From the NCBI GenBank assembly GCA_025642075.2, contig JAODUO010001585.1, positions 36,001-100,000 on the forward strand: a stretch of DNA of 64,000 nt. The letters are read 5' to 3'. The translations under genes and the position numbers were made by a program. Origin of the DNA: Ridgeia piscesae. Its lineage: Eukaryota; Annelida; Polychaeta; Sabellida; Siboglinidae. The notes below the pieces were generated by a model. The model had not been told where the DNA came from. It did no database searches and saw only the letters and a list, made by a program, of their open reading frames with translations. Positions within the stretch are counted from its first letter, which is position 1. Every line of letters starts with the position of its first letter. Positions 27,401 through 39,600 of this stretch are shown here, piece by piece.

Positions 27401-29306
27401 TTATATGGATCACTGCTGCCATTCTGTGTAGTATTACATGTTACACATGGTACATGTTACAAATGGTACATTTCTGAATCCATAGACAGTTTTCAAAAGT
27501 ATTGTCCAAAGATTCCATTCATATGTAACTGAAACATTGTCCCAGTGCCTGTGCTGACCTCTAATGTACTTAGGTCCCATTATTAGTTTCTTATGATTTA
27601 TAGTACACACACATAAATTGTGTAATCTCACCTATTCGTGGGTGTATCTAATAAGAGAATTTCAAGTTACTGTTAATTTTAATCACTTGTTAGCTCTCTG
27701 GAAAACTTTATGTACTTTTTTGGTAACGTAACTATCCATATCAAAATATGGCTTATGCAGTACAAGATGCTTTCTGAATTTTGGATACATACAATATGAA
27801 CTTTGAAAAACTGTAAAACAAAGGTAAATTAGCTAAGAGTTAATGGAAAGATGGGAGGGGTTTCTGTTGGCCCTTGTTTTTCCATTAGTTTGATTGCTAA
27901 AAATTCACTCCATGAGAAACGCAATTGAAACAAATTGTGAACTGATGGCACAGTTTTTTTATTTGGGCCCGAATTTTACATATGTTTACATCAACGGTAC
28001 AAATTTTAAACTGTTTCTACAAGATTTCATTTTTAGCAGTCTGAGCTCTCCAATACTGAATTGTCCTGTATTTACTTTATAGCTGGCATGATCGCCAAGC
28101 AGCAACTTAAGGATAACTACAAATTAAGCAATCTGGAAATATTACATCTAAATGTTACACAACTTGATTAACATCATCTAATATGAGCTACAGGACACAA
28201 TCCTCATCCCCCAGCTCTTTCTCCATCAGAACCCCCTCCACATGCCCCATACTACTGGTTGGGCATTGTTTGTGCCCTCATTCCCTTGTAGTGACATTTG
28301 TATAATTTAAATGTGTTTACCTAGTGCTTTCAGTAATGGGTATAATTATGCAGTTGTGTAGAAGTTGATACAACTGATCTGACAATCACGGTACGTTTCA
28401 ATAAACACCCCTGTACTGTTCCATTCCCATCACTATTTAGTTTTAGACACAAAAAGATTGTTTCCGTATACTCCTGGTATGTGTTCAGATGGCTGAGAAT
28501 TTAAATATTTTTTGGTGTATATAAACAATTACTGCAGTATTTATTCTGGGCATCCTCGCATGCTGGGATAGCTGCGGCTGATTACGTCAGTGCCATGTCT
28601 TGTCTACCCCGGGCACACCCCTTTCAATAACTCCTCTTTTAATGCCAGCCAATAAAATTGCCAGCAAGGAATGTGGTCAGCGTCTGGTCTTGTGACATAA
28701 TATTGTGGCTTTTTGTGGGTGATTTCAGCCACTCACTGCCCGCACACAGTGTTTAGGGCATGAATGGGTCATTATATTGGGATTCCCATCAGTAGTGTAT
28801 CCGTCATCAAATTGGGGCTGATATTTGCGCTGTCCTCATGGCTGGCACAGTAGTGACTGGCAAAGTCAATATCTATAATTGTGTACTTTCACTCTGCACA
28901 CTCCACACCATTATGGAGCTGATCGGCCAGGGATAGTTTTGACCCCCAGCTAGGAAGGATGGTTTCAGGACTTTGTGAATACGACTTACCACAAACTATA
29001 TTACTAAACCATCAGCTAGTACTCACCCACAATGTGCCAACTCTTGCGCTTTCCATATTTACAACATCCGTTTGTCCGGTCAACTTCATAACCAATAAAT
29101 GGTGTTGCGATGGCGTCAGCTATCTGTCCAGCCAGCATGGTATAGCCGGCGAGAACATTGTCAAACTGAATGACGTCGTGGAAGTAGATGAGGAGGTAGG
29201 AGAACCACACAGAGGCACAGAGGTCATTGAGGACATGTCCGACGCCGTAGGAGAACCGTTGTACATGACTCAGCTGATGATGGACGTCGCTGCTTGGTGG
29301 TGACAT
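17229..29306 (-). CDS. MFSD12: MFSD12-like lysosomal/melanosomal cysteine transporter, nine exons
   Basis: Major facilitator superfamily protein. The vertebrate orthologue is needed for cysteine import into lysosomes and melanosomes and influences pigment type. Coding exons, read downward: 29306-29027, 23944-23737, 22801-22684, 22264-22070, 21555-21463, 20721-20629, 19514-19341, 18543-18449 and 17397-17229. All junctions are AG/GT, and the lengths sum to 1425 nt, giving 474 residues (human about 480). Recognisable blocks are [20 protein letters not shown] (residues 18-37), GYEVDR in the loop after helix 2 (72-77, the MFS motif-A position), [20 protein letters not shown] in exon 2, [17 protein letters not shown] in exon 5, [17 protein letters not shown] in exon 6, MTADLIGDN in exon 7 and [19 protein letters not shown] in exon 8. 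The hydrophobic segments fit a twelve-helix fold. The start at 29306 is chosen because it gives a human-like short N-terminus. An in-frame ATG at 29357 exists, but a tttttacag acceptor at about 29319-29327 suggests that a spliced 5' UTR begins between them. Confidence 0.94.
19507..19606 (-). repeat. 50-bp tandem duplication containing the exon 7 splice acceptor of MFSD12
   Basis: Segments 19507-19556 and 19557-19606 are near-identical (tatgtaacctac, then cagcccacgtaaca in both). The first copy contains the first eight bases of exon 7 and its AG acceptor. The second copy carries an equivalent AG|GTTACATA acceptor 50 bp upstream in the direction of transcription. Confidence 0.88.
19687..20335. 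repeat. Compound GT/CA microsatellite in MFSD12 intron 6
   Basis: Long pure (GT)n runs at about 19689-19761 and 20024-20120, interspersed with tgacactgtg and tgacattgtg words, gtttgtgt runs and a purine-pyrimidine stretch rich in GCGC/CACG near 20225-20265. In the MFSD12 transcript this reads as CA repeats, a class known to bind hnRNP L and affect splicing. The alternating sequence could adopt Z-DNA. The open frames across it (Cys-Val or His-Thr repeats) are not coding. Confidence 0.96.
22918..23124. repeat. AT-only 9-mer repeat in MFSD12 intron 2
   Basis: About 13 near-perfect copies of tattatatt (core 22978-23093), flanked by degenerate copies with tattttttat at the right end. The tract consists almost entirely of A and T and would be hard to replicate and sequence. 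Apparent Ile-Asn or Tyr-Ile open frames are artefacts of the 9-bp period. Confidence 0.94.
24161..24195 (-). mobile_element. Hammerhead-like stem-loop, possible Penelope or retrozyme remnant
   Basis: On the minus strand this reads gtgaacaa, then ggcccgt-agctg-acgggtc, then GAAACATCGT. The 7-bp stem (one G-U pair) with its loop, followed directly by GAAA, has the layout of stem II and the 3' core of a hammerhead ribozyme. However, the upstream core is gtgaaca where CUGAUGA is required, so it should be inactive. I could not delineate stems I and III. Hammerheads of this type occur in Penelope-like elements and in molluscan tandem retroelements. No reverse transcriptase was seen nearby. Confidence 0.3.
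24250..24347. repeat. Near-perfect 42-bp inverted repeat (hairpin) in MFSD12 intron 1
   Basis: The arms 24250-24291 and 24306-24347 are reverse complements over 42 bp with one mismatch (accatt against acctt), around a 14-base loop. The left arm begins catcatacatacaataaacc and the right arm ends with its complement. An RNA from either strand would form a stable dsRNA hairpin of Dicer-substrate size. It may equally be a small palindromic MITE. It lies about 50 bp from the hammerhead-like motif. Confidence 0.92.
24415..24477. repeat. (AT)n microsatellite
   Basis: About 30 uninterrupted at dinucleotides within MFSD12 intron 1, directly downstream of the hairpin. Confidence 0.97.
24600..28980. 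other. Remainder of MFSD12 intron 1, no exon seen
   Basis: AT-rich intronic DNA. Short open frames occur (for example 96 codons at 25562-25852), but none resembles a known protein or sits between good splice signals. Notable words are an inverted pair acccgtcca/tggacgggt at about 25248-25274 and repeated occurrences of ggtaacggaattac-like sequence between about 26310 and 26710. Confidence 0.5.
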
Positions 29307-30761
29307 GTTGCATGTGCTGTAAAAATTGTGGTATTTTCTTCTGAACGGTTTCTTCATAATTATACAGCTATACTTCTATGCAGAGGAATATATATTCACA
29401 GTTCTACACCATGGTAATTTGGGAAAAGATCTACTGAAGATGACAAGCATCCTAGCTGCATGGTAGTGACCAGTTGTGATCCCTGAAAAAGGATGCATAT
29501 AATATCCGATAATAGACTAGTTAAATGAAACCTCAATTAATACATTATATAGCCATAATACATAAAGCCTGTCAGTGAACTACCCTAGGGGGTAGGTGAA
29601 GGTTGACAACTGCTGGAAACAACTATAGAAAAAACTTGACACTTACCTTAAACTGTTTAACTGCTCGACCTGTTTTAAAACATGTGACACATGAACACCC
29701 CACTTAAACCCCCTTAAAAGTAATCTCCACCATGAATACACTGGTTTGTCACGAGCATATGATGCAATCAATTACGATTACACCTCGTGACAGGGCTAAG
29801 GGGCGGACCACTGCCGTCACGCGCATGTCACACTGACCTACACTTATTTGTCAGGTTATCCTGACTCACTCAGCAGTAACTAATGTCTAATCTGGTGTCA
29901 TGATTCGTCACATGCCAGATATGAGATAACAATATCGCCGTTCCTTAGATAAAGTCAATACCACCGCAGAAACGTCTAAACTGTGTGTCTTAATTGTTAT
30001 ATGCGCCATCTGCGCTGCTGTAAAAAATACTCACATACAGTTACAGTTACAGTTACAGCTACTCATCCATGTCCAGTGCTCGTAATTTGAAGTCTGCAAC
30101 GACACCGGATGTTGTTGTTATTTTCAGTGGGCAGTGCTCTCTGGCTATGGATCTTCCGCGCTGCTAGTGACTGACCAAGACTCCGCACAATAGCAGACTA
30201 CAGTATCTAGTAACTACACAGTATGTAAATAGTAATCATTTTAATTAATACGTTGCCTAGTGCTGGAAGAAACTAGTCTCAAAACACCCCGTAAAATAAC
30301 TTAATGGTGACATCTGGTGGTTCGGTTTACATACTCGCTAGGCAGCAGCACTGTTTCAGTGGCCTAACATGAAGGAAGAGAAGGGAGAATGACATTTGTA
30401 TTTTCGTTACGCTTTTTGCGTCCGATATGCAAATCAACATCGATTGCTCTTTATACTGCGTCAGTTCTAAATAGAAGCAGAATTTCTTGCACTTTGAAAC
30501 GATTTCTACCAGTAATCGTAAGTGTCACGTCAACGTTACGTTCCTTCATTCAAACATTGCAAATTAAGCCCAAGACAAATGCCATCACATTCACTGATTC
30601 ACCCTCGGGCATTATTGACATTGTAATAATTGTTGACACTGTAGCGAGGGGGTTCTGCGTTATTCTGATTCAATTCCACCTAAAATGGCGACAGCAATAA
30701 ATAAAACAATAACATAAACGTTGACTGTTAACAATAAAGTCAGCTAAATTACATATATTAC

Positions 30762-30764
30762 TAT

Positions 30765-30849
<85 letters not shown>
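30762..30849. repeat. (AT)n microsatellite
   Basis: About 40 at dinucleotides with a single phase break (ataatata) near 30777, in the MFSD12-SIRT5 spacer. Confidence 0.97.
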
Positions 30850-30855
<6 letters not shown>

Positions 30856-32838
30856 TTTAATTATTTATTAGTGATAAATTAATTAATAAAATAAAAATAA
30901 GTACTGCCATTAAGTTGTAATTCCTATTGCCACTGGGCATTGGCAACGCATTGTCAGATTACATACAAAATGTCATATTGGTTCTCCATCATTATAATTA
31001 TGGAAACATGCAGAAATTGAACTGAGAAAAACTTTACTCATGGTTTTGTCTAAAACACTGAATTCGTCAGATGTACAATTTGTCCCTCATGATCAGAGGC
31101 AAACTACTATAAGTTGTGCCTTCCATGAGGTATCATTTACAATGTCAATGGAGAAACAGGCTAATGCAGTCTCCAAGTCCTGTTTCTACCACATGAATTA
31201 CATATTGGCAACTGCAGGCAGTATGTCACAGATTTATGACACCTGTGAGATTTTTGTCCACACACGGGTAACATGAATCATGGAAACATGATTACTATTT
31301 CTATAACTAAGCACGTAAGAGTGTGCACATATTGCCTGTGTACATGACCATTACCAATTGCTAGCACGTACTGACTCAACTTTAGGGTGAACACTAAGTC
31401 TTGTAGTTGTACATATATAAGAGCTCAATGAATTGACACTAGCATGCATAAGGGTGACATATTGTTATTGTACAGAAGTATCAGCCAACGCATACCTTAA
31501 GATCAAAGAAGTAACTTTTTGTTGTACCTATGCTACATAGTCATATACTGTTTAGATTTCAGTGATTTATTGTTCCAACAATAATTATTACATAACCAGT
31601 GGTGGAAATATCATTCATAAGTAGACAAATATCTTGAGTAATGTTTTCTTATGCATAATGTGTGTGTATCTGCTGAATGAAAATTATTGTTACATCGTAA
31701 TTAATTTACCATTTTAATTATTTATTACTATTAACCATACCTCTACATTCATTTATCACTAGTGTTATGGAATATGTATGGTAATTGTATGAATAATAGG
31801 TCACATTAGTTAATTTTTTTATTATTATTTTTTAAATATTACCTGTGGGTAGTTTTGTTCTTATTGTATATTTGTAATAGCAGTTATGTTGTGAAGTGCC
31901 ACAAACAATTATGGATGTGGTGCTATATGAAATATAATATTATTATATTTCCTGCAGATCACAGTGATGATAATAACTAATTATAATTATATTATTTGTA
32001 AGTAATTAAACTATTTCGCATGTGCGAATTCAGTAACTAAACTTTATAAATATTCACGGGCATAAATGTGCCATATAACGGTATTTTGTGTAAAGCTAAC
32101 TTATATAGCGATTTTACAGTAAGTACCGCAGAGCAGCCAAAGAAGTTGCCGTCGAGATCTGCGCATTTGTTTTGTGAAATTTCTTCATTAGAGGAATGCA
32201 AGTGAATTTGTTTATAACATAGTGTATGTATATGCATGTAAAATAGGTGAGACGTTTGGCGGCTGTTGGTCGTTATCATGGTTAGGTCAATCCAACCTGG
32301 CATCCGCACTGTCTCTGTGACTGTCCCAAAGAATCCACTGAAACACTGTTTCAGTTCTGGTTGATTCAAAGGGTAAAAAAGACAGCTTACTGATACAGTC
32401 TTTCCCTACAAGCGTATGAGGAACAATGTGGCATATTGCTGTCGTGATTTCGTTGTAAACCGACATAAGGCACTTTTAACAAACCGCCTGGCTCTGTTAT
32501 GACAGCTGAACCAGCAGACGGCACTGTCATGTATCACTTTTCCAGAGTGCAGATAGAAGCTGGGTTTTGATTGGTTGCATTGAACAAGATGGTCCCGTTC
32601 ATGGTGTTGGTGGTTTTGCAAGATTTTTCATTAAGACCACTTTCTGAGTAAACCACTGGTGTGAAATTTTTTATTGTAGATGCAAATGGTTAGTTTGTGT
32701 AAACTCTTTTAGGTGTATAACACCAAACTGTTTAATTTTTTGCCATTTAAACACAATGCGCTGTCTGACAGGCAACCAGTGCAATTGTTTAAGTATTTGG
32801 CGGGATGTGTGAAGATACAGGTGTGAGGACAACCCACT

Positions 32839-32962
32839 GTTATAAAATAAGGGTTAGGGTGTGTGTATTGCATAATGCAGCATGCTACGTTTTGATGTCT
32901 CTGCTATTATAAAATAGGGGTTAGGGTTAGGTTAGGGTGTGTGTATTGCATAATGCAGCAAT
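32839..32962. repeat. Short direct duplication with interstitial telomere-like TTAGGG words
   Basis: Two copies of a segment with (t)ataaaataagggttaggg or its variant, followed by tgtgtgtattgcataatgca, start at about 32839 and 32906. The second copy has an expanded ggttagggttaggttaggg, i.e. about three telomere-type repeats (one short by a base). Confidence 0.85.
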
Positions 32963-33612
32963 ACTAGACCCCTAAATGTGGCTGTAACCTAAACAAACGT
33001 TGCTTCAAATGACATGTGGCCATATATGGAATAACGTGCCTGAGAACATTAAAATGAGGGTGCTAGCTCCTAGGTTTTATTTTTTTCATTTAATTTACAA
33101 CGGCTACAACGTACATGTTGAAGGTCTACTGCCTGGCCAATGCTGTCCAGTTTATGTTTAGTTACTTTATTAAGCTCAGAACAGATTATTTGCAATTTGA
33201 AAGATTCTGTCTGCAACACATTCAGTTTCAAAACAAAATTGATTGGCAATAATGCTGAAGCTATCAGAGTAGGCTGCAATACCCTTTGATGTTTAACTTT
33301 CCCACGTTCTAGACAGCAGATTTCCTGTTAAAATTACTGCTCGGCCTATTCTGGGCAGAGGAGCTGGCACTCTCACGTTAAACAACTGGACACTCAGCTC
33401 TTTCAAGAGACACTTAAATTAAAAACAAATCCCTTAAACTGGCGTATGATTGAGCCAGTTGTTTTAATGACATGGCGATATTCTACAAGACTAATGACTA
33501 ATGTTATTTATAATTTATTCATATATGGATTTGAGGGCTATATAAAAACCAGTATTATTATTTACAACCATTTAAGTGTATGAATGGTAAGGAGTTTATG
33601 TTTTCAACACAG

Positions 33613-36600
33613 ATGGCGACACGACCATGCTCGGACATGGCAGCATTTCGTGAGGAGTTTTCTAAGGCGAAGAACATAGTGATTCTGACGGGGGCAGGAG
33701 TAAGTGCTGAGAGCGGGGTGCCAACATTCAGGGGCGCCGGGGGTTACTGGCGCACATGGCAAGCCCAGGTGAGTTGATATTATTATCTTGTCTTAATAAA
33801 TTAATAACACAAAACTAGTTTAATTGCTAACAAATACAAGATGTAATTTTAAAAATATGTGATTTCTGTAAAATTTGTTTAAATATATGTTCATTTGTTG
33901 TTTAATTTACGTGTTAAATGTTAAAAATTGTGCATGTAGAGACTATGGCTGAATGGTTCCCAGAGACTATGATGTAGAGACTAAGGCTGAATGGTGCCCA
34001 GAGACTATGATGTAGAGACTATGGCTGAATGGTTTCCAAAGACTATGATGTAGAGACTATGGCTGAATGGTTCCCAGAGACTATGACGTAGAGACTATGG
34101 CTGAATTGTTCCCAGAGATTATGATGTGGTATTCGTTTGAAAAAGTCAGCCAGAGGATAAATTGTGAAGCATTTTAAGCAGTTCTAAGGACTAGTTATAG
34201 CCCCATATAAAACTTGCCCTTTTAGTTTTACTAGCAAAATGCCCATCTTCTAATAGTAGTTTAGTAATAGTAATTGTAACATATAATATAATATATCCTT
34301 GACAATTCAAGCACAGAGGTGCAATAAACACAATCGTCTGGCGTAATAATAAACAGGGACAGGCAATCGTCATTGGAGAATCAATGCAACCACTAGAAAT
34401 TAGCACAACAGGAACAGGTACATGCACATGAAAGATGTTTCTAAAAATACATGATATAGAATTTAATAATGTTTTGTGTTAACATTGCATAAAACAGCCC
34501 CCAACTAATCGGCAAACCTAGGATCAGTATGTGTAATCATGACAATATTATGTCCATTTGACACACACACCTGAATACATTACAAACCCTAAGGTTGGTG
34601 AAACTCAACAAGCCCATGATAGTACATCAATCCTTGAACATTTGGATTGCAGGTTGCCCAAACATTAACATGTGCCATACACAAAGTAACAGTTCTGTTA
34701 TATGTTTTAGTCTATTTAAAAACACCTATTTGCAGACTACTTGTAGATGTGTAGCATTGTTAACCATAATTATAGTTTTCAAAATTATTTCAGTATCTTA
34801 CTTTGTTAGTAACTTATTAATATATTTTATTATTATTATTAGTTTATCCATTAATTTATTGCTGATAAATTTAGGTTAGATTAGGATTTGTAGAAGTGTT
34901 ATTTATTTATTTATTATTATCATTTAACTGTGGTCTTTACAATGTAGGCTTAATTTGTTATGTACATTATATATATTTTACCAATATTTTATTTTATTGA
35001 TGCGTTTTCTTTGACATGTCTCGTCACTTTAGGACTTGGCGACACCTGAAGCATTTGAAGAAAATCCATCACTTGTGTGGGAGTTCTATCACTACCGCCG
35101 GGAAGTTATGTTGACAAAGGAGCCTAATAAAGTATGTGTAATTAGGCGGGTAGTGTTGGCTGTTTATTGAACTGTTGGTGCATTGTGATTAAGTGTAATT
35201 AGGCGGGTAGTGTAGGCTGTTTATTGAACTGTTGGTGCGTTGTGATTAATGTGTAATTAGGCGGGTAGTGTGGCTGTTTATTGAACTGTTGGTGCGTTGT
35301 GATTAATGTGTAATTAGGCGGGTAGTGTAGGCTGTTTATTGAACTGTTGGTGCGTTGTGATTAATGTGTAATTAGGCGGGTAGTGTAGGCTGTTTATTGA
35401 ACTGTTGGTGCGTTGTGATTAATGTGTAATTAGGCGGGTAGTGTAGGCTGTTTATTGAACTGTTGGTGCGTTGTGATTAATGTGTATTAGGCGGGTAGTG
35501 TTGGCTGTTTATTGAACTGTTGGTGCGTTGTGATTAATGTGTAATTAGGCGGGTAGTGTTGGCTGTTTATTGAACTGTTGGTGCGTTGTGATTAATGTGT
35601 AATTAGGCGGGTAGTGTTGGCTGTTTATTGAACTGTTGGTGCGTTGTGATTAATGTGTAATTAGGCGGGTAGTGTTGGCTGTTTATTGAACTGTTGGTGC
35701 GTTGTGATTAATGTGTAACTAGGCGGGTAGTGTTGGCTGTTTATTGAACTGTTGGTGCGTTGTGATTAATGTGTAATTAGGCGGGTAGTGTAGGCTGTTT
35801 ATTGAACTGTAAGTGCGTTGTGATTAATGTGTAATTAGGCGGGTAGTGTAGGCTGTTTATTGAACTGTTGGTGCGTTGTGATTAATGTGTAACTAGGCGG
35901 GTAGTGTTGGCTGTTTATTGAACTGTTGGTGCGTTGTGATTAATGTGTAATTAGGCGGGTAGTGTTGGCTGTTTATTGAACTGTTGGGGCTTGTGATTAA
36001 TGTGTAATTAGGGGGTAGTGTAGGTGTTTATTGAACTGTTGGTGCTTGTGATTAATGTGTAACTAGGCGGGAGGTTTGTTTATTGAACTGTTGGTGCGTT
36101 GTGATTAATGTGTAATTAGGCGGGTAGTGTTGGCTGTTTATTGAACTGTTGGTGCGTTGTGATTAATGTGTAATTAGGCGGGTAGTGTTGGCTGTTTATT
36201 GAACTGTTGGTGCGTTGTGATTAATGTGTAACTAGGCGGGTAGTGTTGGCTGTTTATTGAACTGTTGGTGCATTGTGATTAATGTGTAATTAGGCGGGTA
36301 GTGTTGGCTGTTTATTGAACTGTTGGTGCGTTGTGATTAATGTGTAACTAGGCGGGTAGTGTTGGCTGTTTATTGAACTGTTGGTGCGTTGTGATTAATG
36401 TGTAATTAGGCGGGTAGTGTTGGCTGTTTATTGAACTGTTGGTGCGTTGTGATTAATGTGTAATTAGGCGGGTAGTGTTGGCTGTTTATTGAACTGTTGG
36501 TGCGTTGTGATTAATGTGTAATTAGGCGTGTAGTGTGTGGCTGTTTATTGAACTGTTGGTGCATTGTGATTAATGTGTAATTAGGCAGGTAGTGTAAGGC

Positions 36601-39600
36601 TGTTTATTGAACTGTTGGTGCGTTGTGATTAATGTGTAATTAGGCAGGTAGTGTTGGCTGTTTATTGAACTACTGGTGCATTGTGATTAATGTGTAGCTA
36701 GGCGGGTAGTGTTGGCTGTTTATTGAACTGTTGGTGCATTGTGATTAATGTGTAGTTAGGCAGGTAGTGTAAGGTTGTTTATTGAACTGTTGGTGCATTG
36801 TGATTAATGTGTAGCTAGGCGGGTAGTGTTGGCTGTTTATTGAACTGTTGGTGCATTGTGATTAATGTGTAGTTAGGCAGGTAGTGTAAGGTTGTTTATT
36901 GAACTACTGGTGCATTGTGATTAATGTGTAATTAGGCAGGTAGTGTAAGGTTGTTTATTGAACTGTTGGTGCGTTGTGATTAATGTGTAATTAGGCGGGT
37001 AGTGTTGGCTGTTTATTGAACTGTTGGTGCGTTGTGATTAATTTGTAATTAAGCGGGTAGTGTTGGCTGTTTATTGAACTACTGGTGCGTTGTGATTAAT
37101 GTGTAATTAGGCGGGTAGTGTTGGCTGTTTATTGAACTGTTGGTGCGTTGTGATTAATGTGTAATTAGGCGGGTAGTGTTGGCTGTTTATTGAACTGTTG
37201 GTGCATTGTGATTAATGTGTAACTAGGCGGGTAGTGTAGGCTGTTTATTGAACTGTTGGTGCATTGTGATTAATGTGTAATTAGGCGGGTAGTGTTGGCT
37301 GTTTATTGAACTGTTGGTGCGTTGTGATTAATGTGTAACTAGGCGGGTAGTGTTGGCTGTTTATTGAACTGTTGGTGCGTTGTGATTAATGTGTAATTAG
37401 GCGGGTAGTGTAGGCTGTTTATTGAACTGTTGGTGCATTGTGATTAATGTGTAACTAGGCGGGTAGTGTTGGCTGTTTATTGAACTGTTGGTGCGTTGTG
37501 ATTAATGTGTAATTAGGCGGGTAGTGTTGGCTGTTTATTGAACTGTTGGTGCGTTGTGATTAATGTGTAATAGGCGGGTAGTGTTGGCTGTTTATTGAAC
37601 TGTTGGTGCGTTGTGATTAATGTGTAATTAGGCGGGTAGTGTTGGCTGTTTATTGAACTGTTGGTGCGTTGTGATTAATGTGTAATTAGGCGTGTAGTGT
37701 GTGGCTGTTTATTGAACTGTTGGTGCATTGTGATTAATGTGTAATTAGGTGGGTAGTGTATGGATGTTTATTGAACTGTTGGTGCATTGTGATTAATGTG
37801 TAACTAGGCGGGTAGTGTTGGCTGTTTATTGAACTGTTGGTGCGTTGTGATTAATGCTGTCAGCTGTGTAATGTATGGCTTTTTAAATGGTATTTACTGA
37901 GAAACCTCAGGGAAAAAAGTATAAATGATATTACCACTGGCTAGTTCCTGTAATTGCACCTACCTGGTAGTCCATTTAGAATGGGGTTAATATTTGTTTA
38001 AAGCTAACAGGTTGAGTAGTTACTAGTTCAGGTGTATCCTAGTATTTGTCTAAGGCTAACAGGTTGAGTAGTTACTAGTTCAGGTGTATCATAATATTTG
38101 TCTAAAGCTAACAGATTGAGTAGTTACTAGTTCAGGTGTATCCTAGTATTTGTCTAAAGCTAACAGGTTGAGTAGTTACTAGTTCAGGTGTATCATAATA
38201 TTTGTCTAAGGCTAACAGGTTGAGTAGTTACTAGTTCAGGTGTATCCTAGTATTTGTCTAAGGCTAACAGGTTGAGTAGTTACTAGTTCAGGTGTATCGT
38301 AGTATTTGTCTAAAGCTAACAGGTTGAGTAGTTACTAGTTAAGGTGTATCCTAGTATTTGTTTAAAGCTAACAGGTTGAGTAGTTACTAGTTAAGGTGTA
38401 TCCTAGTATTTGTTTAAAGCTAACAGGTTGAGTAGTTACTAGTTCAGGTGTATCGTAGTATTTGTCTAAAGCTAACAGGTTGAGTAGTTACTAGTTAAGG
38501 TGTATCGTAGTATTTGTCTAAAGCTAACAGGTTGAGTAGTTACTAGTTCAGGTGTATCCTAGTATTTGTCTAAAGCTAACAGGTTGAGTAGTTACTAGTT
38601 AAGGTGTATTCTAGTATTTGTTTAAAGCTAACAGGTTGAGTAGTTACTAGTTCAGGTGTATCATAATATTTGTCTAAAGCTAACAGGTTGAGTAGTTACT
38701 AGTTCAGGTGTATCCTAGTATTTGTCTAAAGCTAACAGGTTGAGTAGTTACTAGTTAAGGTGTATCCTAGTATTTGTTTAAAGCTAACAGGTTGAGTAGT
38801 TACTAGTTCAGGTGTATCATAATATTTGTCTAAAGCTAACAGGTTGAGTAGTTACTAGTTCAGGTGTATCCTAGTATTTGTCTAAGGCTAACAGGTTGAG
38901 TAGTTACTAGTTAAGGTGTATCATAATATTTGTCTAAAGCTAACAGGTTGAGTAGTTACTAGTTAAGGTGTATCATAGTATTTGTCTAAAGCTAACAGGT
39001 TGAGTAGTTACTAGTTCAGGTGTATCATAATATTTGTCTAAGGCTAACAGGTTGAGTAGTTACTAGTTCAGGTGTATCCTAGTATTTGTCTAAAGCTAAC
39101 AGATTGAGTAGTTACTAGTTCAGGTGTATCCTAGTATTTGTCTAAAGCTAACAGATTGAGTAGTTACTAGTTCAGGTGTATCCTAGTATTTGTCTAAAGC
39201 TAACAGATTGAGTAGTTACTAGTTCAGGTGTATCCTAGTATTTGTCTAAAGCTAACAGGTTGAGTAGTTACTAGTTCAGGTGTATCCTAGTATTTGTCTA
39301 AAGCTAACAGGTTGAGTAGTTACTAGTTAAGGTGTATCCTAGTATTTGTTTAAAGCTAACAGGTTGAGTAGTTACTAGTTCAGGTGTATCATAATATTTG
39401 TCTAAAGCTAACAGGTTGAGTAGTTACTAGTTAAGGTGTATCCTAGTATTTGTCTAAGGCTAACAGGTTGAGTAGTTACTAGTTAAGGTGTATCATAATA
39501 TTTGTCTAAAGCTAACAGGTTGAGTAGTTACTAGTTCAGGTGTATCATAATATTTGTCTAAGGCTAACAGGTTGAGTAGTTACTAGTTCAGGTGTATCCT

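Larger units (their letters stand above)
29307..33612. other. Region between MFSD12 and SIRT5 start codons
   Basis: The two genes are divergent, so this 4.3 kb should contain both promoters and any 5' non-coding exons. I see an acceptor-like tttttacag just upstream of the MFSD12 start, a short acagtt hexamer run near 30037-30060, and a relatively CpG-containing stretch at about 30090-30180 that could be an MFSD12 promoter or first exon. No TATA or initiator can be assigned with confidence. Open frames here (for example 30389-30700 and 32037-32369) have no recognisable similarity. Confidence 0.45.

Noticed and set aside
30389..30700. 103-codon open frame in the MFSD12-SIRT5 spacer
   Set aside because: No similarity recognised; position and composition are unremarkable.
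33580..33612. SIRT5 start at 33580 adding 11 residues with a targeting role
   Set aside because: The extension lacks the basic amphipathic character of a mitochondrial presequence, and an acceptor-like AG lies just before 33613. It is noted as an alternative only.
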